NCBI GenBank assembly: GCA_964432945.1
Contig: CAYSPO010000023.1
Coordinates: 1-18,954, forward strand
Length of the DNA: 18,954 bases
Direction: 5' to 3'
From: CAYSPO01 sp964432945
GTDB lineage: Bacteria; Bacillota; Clostridia; Tissierellales; Peptoniphilaceae
The notes beneath the pieces were generated by a model. It did not search any database and had not been told where the DNA came from. It was given only the letters and a program-made list of their open reading frames with translations. Shown piece after piece: positions 13,438 to 18,954 of the stretch. A program made the translations under genes and the position numbers. Within the stretch, counting starts at the first letter, position 1. Each line of letters begins with the position of its first letter.

Positions 13438-15341
13438 TGGGAGAAAATAGAAATTATACAGAGTCCGATATACAGGTATTAACTGGACTTGAGCCTGTTA
13501 GAAAAAGACCAGGTATGTATATTGGATCTACAGGAGAACGAGGACTTCATCATTTAGTTTATGAAGTTGTAGATAACAGTATAGATGAAGCGATGGCTGG
13601 AGTTTGTGATGAGATAAATATAGAAATATTTGAAGATGGATATGCATCAATTACAGATAACGGTTCAGGAATACCAGTAGCAAAACATAAGCAAACGGGA
13701 GTTTCAACGCTGGAAACAGTACTTACAATTCTTCATGCAGGTGGTAAATTCAACAATGGAGCATATAAGTTTTCAGGTGGTCTTCATGGTGTTGGGGTTG
13801 CAGTAGTAAATGCTTTATCTGAAGAACTTATTGCAACAGTAGAAAGAGATGGCCACATTTATAGGCAAACTTTTTCTAAAGGTATTCGTAAAACTGATAT
13901 TGAAGTAATTGGAGATAGCGATAAAACAGGAACAACAATAAAATTCTTACCAGATGCTACAATATTTGAAACTATAGATTTTGACTATGAAACCCTAAGA
14001 AAAAGATTTAGAGAAATGGCTTTTCTAAATAAGGGTATAAAAATTACTTTTAAAGATAACAGAAATGATAAATATGAAGAATTTCATTATGAAGGTGGAA
14101 TTAAACAATTCGTAGAATTTATAAATAAAAGTAAAAGTTCAATACATGATGTAATTTATTTTGATGGTGAATCTCAAGGTTTAGAGATTGAGATAGCTAT
14201 GCAATATACAGATGGATATTCTGAGAATACCTTATCTTTTGCAAATAATATTCATACGCCTGAAGGTGGAACTCATTTAAGTGGTTTTAGATCAGCTTTA
14301 ACTAGAACAATAAATGAATACGGGAGAAGTTTTAATATAATCAAAGAAAATGAAGATAATCTTCAAGGTGATGATGTTAGAGAAGGGTTAACTGCTTTAA
14401 TATCAATTAAAATTTCTGATCCACAATTCGAAGGACAAACTAAATCAAAACTTGGAAATACTGAGGCAAGAAATGCAGTAGAAAGTTTTGTTAATACCCA
14501 TCTGAAAATATTTTTAGAAGAAAACCCTAAACCTGCAAAAACGATTATAGAAAAAGCAATATCTGCTCAAAGAGCTAGAGATGCAGCAAGAAAAGCAAGG
14601 GATTTAACTAGAAAAAGATCAGTTCTAGATAATACAACTCTTCCAGGTAAACTTGCAGATTGTCAGTCAAGTGATTTAGAAGAAACTGAAATATTTATAG
14701 TAGAAGGGGACTCTGCCGGTGGTTCTGCAAAAACTGGTAGAGATAGAAAATTCCAAGCAATCCTCCCTCTAAGAGGTAAGATTATGAATGTAGAAAAAGC
14801 AAGATTAGATAGAGTTTTAGATTATGAAGAAATAAAATCTATGATTACTGCTTTTGGTACAGGAATTGGACCTGATTTTGATATATCAAAATTAAGATAT
14901 GGAAAAATTATTATAATGACAGATGCCGACGTTGATGGAGCTCACATTATGACACTTTTATTAACTTTCTTTTATAGATATATGCCAGAATTAATTGAAA
15001 AAGGTCATGTCTATGTAGCAACGCCACCATTATTTGGTATTAAGAAAGGTAATAAAGTTTTGAAATATTGTTTTAATGAAACAGAACTTGAAGAAGGCCT
15101 TAAAGAATATGAAAGAGATAAGATAAAAATTCAAAGATATAAGGGTCTTGGAGAGATGAACGACTATCAACTTTGGGAAACTACAATGGATCCTGAAAAT
15201 AGGATACTTCAAAAAATAAATATCGAAGATGGCACTACCACAATTGACCAAGTATTTTCAACACTTATGGGAGATAAGGTTGAACCAAGAAGAGAATTTA
15301 TCGTAGATAACGCAAAGTATGTTAAGAATATAGACGCATAG
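13437..15341 (+). CDS. gyrB: DNA gyrase subunit B
   Basis: GyrB is the ATPase subunit of the A2B2 type II topoisomerase that introduces negative supercoils. The N-terminal GHKL domain has EVVDNSIDEAMAG, then DNGSGIPV and LHGVGVAVVNALS. The TOPRIM domain has FIVEGDSAGGSAKTGRDRK (about 418-436), LPLRGKIMNVEKARLDR and DADVDGAHI (about 495). The C-terminus YVKNIDA is typical. The length is about 634 aa, the short form without the insert seen in enterobacteria. I favour the ATG at 13437, five bases after a GGGGG tract. The ATG at 13434, overlapping the previous stop as ATGA, is nearly as plausible; an in-frame TTG at 13425 is less so. Confidence 0.97.
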   Translation: MGENRNYTESDIQVLTGLEPVRKRPGMYIGSTGERGLHHLVYEVVDNSIDEAMAGVCDEINIEIFEDGYASITDNGSGIPVAKHKQTGVSTLETVLTILHAGGKFNNGAYKFSGGLHGVGVAVVNALSEELIATVERDGHIYRQTFSKGIRKTDIEVIGDSDKTGTTIKFLPDATIFETIDFDYETLRKRFREMAFLNKGIKITFKDNRNDKYEEFHYEGGIKQFVEFINKSKSSIHDVIYFDGESQGLEIEIAMQYTDGYSENTLSFANNIHTPEGGTHLSGFRSALTRTINEYGRSFNIIKENEDNLQGDDVREGLTALISIKISDPQFEGQTKSKLGNTEARNAVESFVNTHLKIFLEENPKPAKTIIEKAISAQRARDAARKARDLTRKRSVLDNTTLPGKLADCQSSDLEETEIFIVEGDSAGGSAKTGRDRKFQAILPLRGKIMNVEKARLDRVLDYEEIKSMITAFGTGIGPDFDISKLRYGKIIIMTDADVDGAHIMTLLLTFFYRYMPELIEKGHVYVATPPLFGIKKGNKVLKYCFNETELEEGLKEYERDKIKIQRYKGLGEMNDYQLWETTMDPENRILQKINIEDGTTTIDQVFSTLMGDKVEPRREFIVDNAKYVKNIDA

Positions 15342-15349
15342 GAGCTAGT

Positions 15350-17779
15350 ATGACTGAATATAATCAAATTCATGAAGTAGATATAGAAAAAAAGATGGAA
15401 GAGTCATACCTAGAATATGCAATGAGTGTAATTGTATCTAGGGCACTTCCAGATGTAAGAGATGGGCTTAAGCCAGTTCATAGAAGAATTATTTTCGGTA
15501 TGAATGATCTTAACCTAGCACCAAATAAACCTCATAGAAAATCTGCAGCTCTAGTTGGGGATGTAATGGGAAAATATCACCCTCATGGTGACTCAGCAAT
15601 TTATGACGCAGTAGTAAGACTTGCTCAAGATTTTAATACAAGATATCTTTTAGCTGATGGTCAAGGAAACTTCGGTTCTATCGATGGAGACTCTGCAGCA
15701 GCAATGCGTTACACAGAGTTAAGAATGACTAAACTTACGGAAGAACTTTTAAGAGATATTGAAAAAGATACAGTTGATTTTATACCAAACTATGATGAAA
15801 GTTTGAAAGAACCGACAGTTCTTCCTTCAAGATTTCCTAATCTTTTAGTAAATGGTTCAACTGGTATCGCTGTTGGTATGGCAACCAATATGGCTCCTCA
15901 TAACTTAAATGAAGTAGTTGATGGGGTTATTGCATATATTGATAATCCAGAAATCTCTACTCAAGGTCTTATGGAGCATATAAAAGGGCCTGATTTCCCT
16001 ACAGGTGCATATATTATGGGAACAAATGATATAGTAGATGCTTATACAACTGGTAGGGGTAAGGTTAAAATTAGGGCAGTTGCAGGTATTGAAGCCCATG
16101 GTAAATCTAGAGAAAGAATTGTAATTACGGAAATTCCTTATCAAGTAAATAAGTCTAATTTAATTATAAAAATAGCAGAATTAGTTAGAGATAAAAGAGT
16201 TGATGGAATTTCTGATATTAGGGATGAATCTGACAGACGAGGCATGAGAATAGTTATCGAGCTAAAAAGGGATGCAAATGCAGAAGTTGTATTAAATAAT
16301 CTTTACAAATATACACAAATGCAGACTACTTTCGGTATTATAAATCTTGCTCTTGTTAATGGTGAACCTAAAGTATTAACTTTAAAAGAATTAATTAAAT
16401 ATTATACGCTTCACCAAGAAGAAGTAGTTAAAAGAAGAACAGAATTTGATTTAGCTAAGGCAAAGGCTAGAGCACATATTGTAGAAGGTCTTCGTATAGC
16501 TATTGATAATATCGATGAAATAATTAAAATAATTAGATCAAATTATTCTCCTAATGATATAAAGAGAATATTCTTTGAAAAGTTTTCTTTATCAGACCTA
16601 CAATCTCAAGCTATTCTAGATATGCAGTTAAAGAGATTGTCAGGCTTAGAAAGAGATAAACTAGAAGATGAGTATAAAGAACTTATGGATAAAATTGACT
16701 ATTTCAAATCAATTTTAAATGATAAGGAAATCTTATATGGAATTATTAAAGAAGAATTAATTGAAATTGCTAATAAATATGGTGATGAAAGAAGAACAGA
16801 AATAAGAGAAGATGCAAGGGAAATTAAGAATATAGAATTAATTGAGAATGAAGAAATTCTTATAACCCTAACTGCTGATGGTTATATCAAAAGACAACTT
16901 ACTGAAACTTATAAAGTTCAAGGTAGAGGTGGCAAAGGAATAATTGGTATGACTACAAAAGAAGGGGATTATGTAACTGATATGATTGTTGCAGATACCC
17001 ATGATAAAATTCTTTGCTTTACTGATGAAGGTAAGGTATTCTCTCTTATGGCTTATGAAATTCCTGAAGGAAGAAGACAAGCGAAAGGTCAAGCAGTTGT
17101 AAACTTACTTAACTTGAGAGATGGAGAAAAAATTACTCATATCCTCCCAGTTAGCAAAGACAATGAAGTAGAAGAAATTATTTTTGCTACAAGCCTAGGC
17201 TTAATTAAAAAGACTAAACTTTCAGAATTCCAAAACATTAGATCTACCGGAATTTGGGCAATTAAACTTGAAGATGATGATAAACTAATATCAGTTAGGG
17301 CCTTATCTGGTCAAGAAGAACTTATGATGATAACAGAAAAAGGAATGGCAATTAGATTTGCTACTGATGATGTTAGAGCAATGGGTAGGACAGCTAAAGG
17401 TGTTAGAGGAATAAAACTTAATAAAGGTGATAAAGTAATTTCCATGGATCTTATTAATGATGAAGAATATCTTTTAGTTGTAAGTGAAAATGGATATGGA
17501 AAGAAAACTCTTTTAGAACATTACACTACTCAAAATAGGGGTGGTAAGGGAGTTATCACTTTTAGAATAAATAAGAAAAACTCCGTTTTAGTTTCAGGTA
17601 AAGTTATTAGTGCAGATGATGAAATTATATGTATTTCTAAAAACTCTGATATAATAAGATTAGAAGTAAGGACAATTTCAACTCAAGGTAGAGCAACATC
17701 AGGAGTTAAGATTAAAGATGTTGAAGATGAAAATAAAATAGTTGCTGTAACAAAGTACATTGAAGACATTAAGGAGTAG
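15350..17779 (+). CDS. gyrA: DNA gyrase subunit A
   Basis: GyrA carries the DNA breakage-reunion site. In the 809-aa protein the catalytic tyrosine is Y121 in MRYTEL. The quinolone-resistance region reads HPHGDSAIYDA, with Ser82 and Asp86 (Escherichia coli 83 and 87) in the sensitive state. The C-terminal beta-pinwheel wraps DNA and contains the gyrase-specific box QGRGGKG at 524-530, which separates it from ParC; a related QNRGGKG lies near 727. The ATG has AGGAG five bases upstream, overlapping the gyrB stop. Eight bases separate the two gyrase genes. The last codons include the AAGGAG that serves the next gene. Confidence 0.98.
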   Translation: MTEYNQIHEVDIEKKMEESYLEYAMSVIVSRALPDVRDGLKPVHRRIIFGMNDLNLAPNKPHRKSAALVGDVMGKYHPHGDSAIYDAVVRLAQDFNTRYLLADGQGNFGSIDGDSAAAMRYTELRMTKLTEELLRDIEKDTVDFIPNYDESLKEPTVLPSRFPNLLVNGSTGIAVGMATNMAPHNLNEVVDGVIAYIDNPEISTQGLMEHIKGPDFPTGAYIMGTNDIVDAYTTGRGKVKIRAVAGIEAHGKSRERIVITEIPYQVNKSNLIIKIAELVRDKRVDGISDIRDESDRRGMRIVIELKRDANAEVVLNNLYKYTQMQTTFGIINLALVNGEPKVLTLKELIKYYTLHQEEVVKRRTEFDLAKAKARAHIVEGLRIAIDNIDEIIKIIRSNYSPNDIKRIFFEKFSLSDLQSQAILDMQLKRLSGLERDKLEDEYKELMDKIDYFKSILNDKEILYGIIKEELIEIANKYGDERRTEIREDAREIKNIELIENEEILITLTADGYIKRQLTETYKVQGRGGKGIIGMTTKEGDYVTDMIVADTHDKILCFTDEGKVFSLMAYEIPEGRRQAKGQAVVNLLNLRDGEKITHILPVSKDNEVEEIIFATSLGLIKKTKLSEFQNIRSTGIWAIKLEDDDKLISVRALSGQEELMMITEKGMAIRFATDDVRAMGRTAKGVRGIKLNKGDKVISMDLINDEEYLLVVSENGYGKKTLLEHYTTQNRGGKGVITFRINKKNSVLVSGKVISADDEIICISKNSDIIRLEVRTISTQGRATSGVKIKDVEDENKIVAVTKYIEDIKE

Positions 17780-17782
17780 TTT

Positions 17783-18097
17783 ATGAATAACAATCTAACT
17801 ATGAATTGTAAGAGACAAGACAATACTATAATTACTGAATTAACTGGAGATTTAGATATATCTTCTTCTCCAAAATTCACAGAAAAGATAGAAAAAGAAT
17901 TTGATGAGAAAAATGCAAACCTTGTATTTGATATGGGTAATTTAAATTATATTGATTCTACTGGACTTGGTTCATTCATCACCCTTTATAGGAAGGTTAA
18001 AGATACTGATTTTACAATAGATTTAATAAATGTTAAGCCAAGTATTAAAAAAATATTTACTATCACAGAACTTGATAAAGTGTTTAGGATTGATTAA
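17783..18097 (+). CDS. STAS-domain anti-sigma factor antagonist (RsbV/SpoIIAA type)
   Basis: A 104-aa single STAS domain, the normal size for RsbV or SpoIIAA. These proteins bind an anti-sigma factor when unphosphorylated and so release the sigma factor. The phospho-acceptor region is YIDSTGLGSF with Asp58 and Ser59, matching the serine phosphorylated in RsbV/SpoIIAA, and LTGDLDISSSP forms the first strand and turn. The ATG lies three bases after the gyrA stop and uses an AAGGAG within the last gyrA codons, so the gene is translationally tied to gyrA. The partners follow directly. I leave the symbol blank because the sequence cannot tell a stress module (rsb) from a sporulation one (spoIIA). 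Confidence 0.9.
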   Translation: MNNNLTMNCKRQDNTIITELTGDLDISSSPKFTEKIEKEFDEKNANLVFDMGNLNYIDSTGLGSFITLYRKVKDTDFTIDLINVKPSIKKIFTITELDKVFRID

Positions 18098-18098
18098 T

Positions 18099-18443
18099 AT
18101 GGAAAAAATAAAATTAATTATTCCAGGTAAAGCAGATTATGTCTCAACAGTAAGACTTACTGCAGCTTCAATTTGTAATAATATAGATTTTGATTTTGAA
18201 GTTGTAGAAGATATTAGAGTAGCAATTTCAGAAGCATGTAATATGCTAATTGATAACGAAAAAATAGAGGTTGAATTCCAGATTTCAGAACTTGGTTTGA
18301 AAATTTTAGTAAGTTTACCTGATTCAAAAATAGAATATAAAAAAGATATAGCATCAGAATTAGGTAGGCAAATACTTTCATCATTAGTAGATAAGGTTGA
18401 ATACAAGGAAGAGTATATTTCCATGTTTAAAGGAATTGACTAA
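18099..18443 (+). CDS. Short GHKL-like anti-sigma factor lacking ATP-binding motifs
   Basis: A 114-aa protein in the position of RsbW/SpoIIAB, the serine kinases that bind the sigma factor and phosphorylate the STAS partner. The N-terminal half fits the family: IIPGKADYVSTVRLTAAS, then VVEDIRVAISEAC. The N box should run E-x3-N; here E45-A-C is followed by N48-M49, so the Asn is one residue early or replaced. No G1 box (D-x-G-x-G) follows, and the G2 region (normally G-x-G-L) is reduced to SELGRQILSSLVDKVEY. The protein is about 20-30 residues shorter than usual. It looks like a non-catalytic sigma-binding derivative, though this is inference. The ATG at 18099 has AGGA nine bases upstream; the stop overlaps the sigma-factor start by one base. 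Confidence 0.78.
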   Translation: MEKIKLIIPGKADYVSTVRLTAASICNNIDFDFEVVEDIRVAISEACNMLIDNEKIEVEFQISELGLKILVSLPDSKIEYKKDIASELGRQILSSLVDKVEYKEEYISMFKGID

Positions 18444-18954
18444 TGGAAAGAAATTCCAAAAAGCTTTCAAATCAAGAAATAAAAGACCTCTTTAAACAAT
18501 ACAAGGAAAACCAAGATCAAAATATTAGACAAATTTTAATTGAGCAACATTTGTATATAGCTGAAATCTTAGCTAAAAAATATCTAAATAGAGGAATGGA
18601 ATATGATGATTTGTTCCAAGTAGCTTCTATTGGTTTGATTTATGCTGTTGATAGGTTTGATGTAGATTATGGTTATGAATTCTCAAGTTATGCTACACCA
18701 ACTATAATTGGAGAAATAAAAAAACACTTTAGAGATAAGGGTTGGACAATTAGAGTTCCACGAAGAATTCAGGAACTTTCACAAAAGATTAACGCATCAA
18801 ATAATTACTTAACTCAAAGTCTTCAAAAAACGCCTACCATAAAAGATTTAGCTAATCATTTAGAAGTAACAGAGGATGAAATTATGGAAGCAATGGAAGT
18901 TTCTCAAGTTTATTCGCCTCAATCTTTAGATGCTTCAATAGATGTTGGGGGAGA
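18443..18954 (+). CDS. SigB/SigF/SigG-family RNA polymerase sigma factor (3' end outside window)
   Basis: The first 170 residues are visible; the rest runs off the window. Region 2 is clear: EYDDLFQVASIGLIYAVDRF (about 53-72), then FSSYATPTIIGEIKKHFRDK and WTIRVPRR, the hallmark of the SigB/SigF/SigG group. Region 3 follows (TPTIKDLANHLEVTEDEI, about 130-147). Region 4, which reads the -35, is not in view. The ATG overlaps the anti-sigma stop by one base, so the three-gene antagonist/anti-sigma/sigma order of rsbV-rsbW-sigB and spoIIAA-AB-AC is preserved. The sequence does not say whether it serves stress response or development. Confidence 0.92.
   Translation, partial: MERNSKKLSNQEIKDLFKQYKENQDQNIRQILIEQHLYIAEILAKKYLNRGMEYDDLFQVASIGLIYAVDRFDVDYGYEFSSYATPTIIGEIKKHFRDKGWTIRVPRRIQELSQKINASNNYLTQSLQKTPTIKDLANHLEVTEDEIMEAMEVSQVYSPQSLDASIDVGG

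Noticed and set aside
18030..18098. Longer anti-sigma protein starting inside the STAS gene at 18030
   Set aside because: The extra 23 residues are out-of-frame STAS sequence unlike the family, and the ATG at 18099 has an AGGA and the typical start of RsbW-like proteins.

Overview
The window is the replication-origin region of a very AT-rich, low-GC Gram-positive chromosome. Gene content and order (jag, yidC, yidD, rnpA and rpmH on the minus strand, then dnaA, dnaN, an S4 protein, recF, a RemB-like protein, gyrB and gyrA on the plus strand) are those of Firmicutes. The strongly AT-biased codons, cinA beside rsmG, the DUF2284 gene between rpmH and dnaA, and a SigB/SigF-type module behind gyrA suggest an anaerobic, probably non-sporulating coccus of the Tissierellia (Anaerococcus/Peptoniphilaceae type). 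That assignment is inference; no rRNA or other marker is present.

Left arm (1-7970, minus strand). At the left edge only the first three codons and the promoter of a gene remain, probably parA/soj. Then come cinA (196-1416), rsmG, mnmG and mnmE. A clear rho-independent terminator (5514-5549) follows, and beyond it jag/khpB, yidC, yidD, rnpA and rpmH. The rpmH cluster reads from a perfect TTGACA-N17-TATAAT promoter (8026-8054) and ends at that terminator, so mnmE-mnmG-rsmG must be a separate unit. Two perfect parS palindromes (84-99 and 1485-1500) lie on either side of cinA.

Origin (8731-10785). Replication control is bipartite, as in Bacillus. One DnaA-box cluster lies upstream of dnaA and a second lies between dnaA and dnaN. 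The second ends in a CTA/CTT repeat just before dnaN that resembles a DnaA-trio unwinding element. Most boxes form inverted pairs, plus-strand box first. A small plus-strand gene for a cysteine-rich DUF2284 protein sits between rpmH and the first cluster.

Right arm (9154-18954, plus strand). dnaA stands alone in front of a tight run with gaps of 8 bp or less: dnaN, yaaA-like S4 gene, recF, remB-like gene, gyrB, gyrA, a STAS anti-anti-sigma factor, a GHKL-like anti-sigma factor, and a SigB/SigF-family sigma factor cut by the window end. Clamp, recombination-mediator, gyrase and alternative-sigma genes could therefore share transcripts. The most unusual item is the anti-sigma protein (18099-18443): it is short and lacks the usual ATP-binding G1 and G2 motifs, although the partner STAS protein keeps the serine that such kinases phosphorylate.

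I saw no rRNA, tRNA, CRISPR array, insertion sequence, prophage or defence system. Most of the window is ordinary core chromosome.
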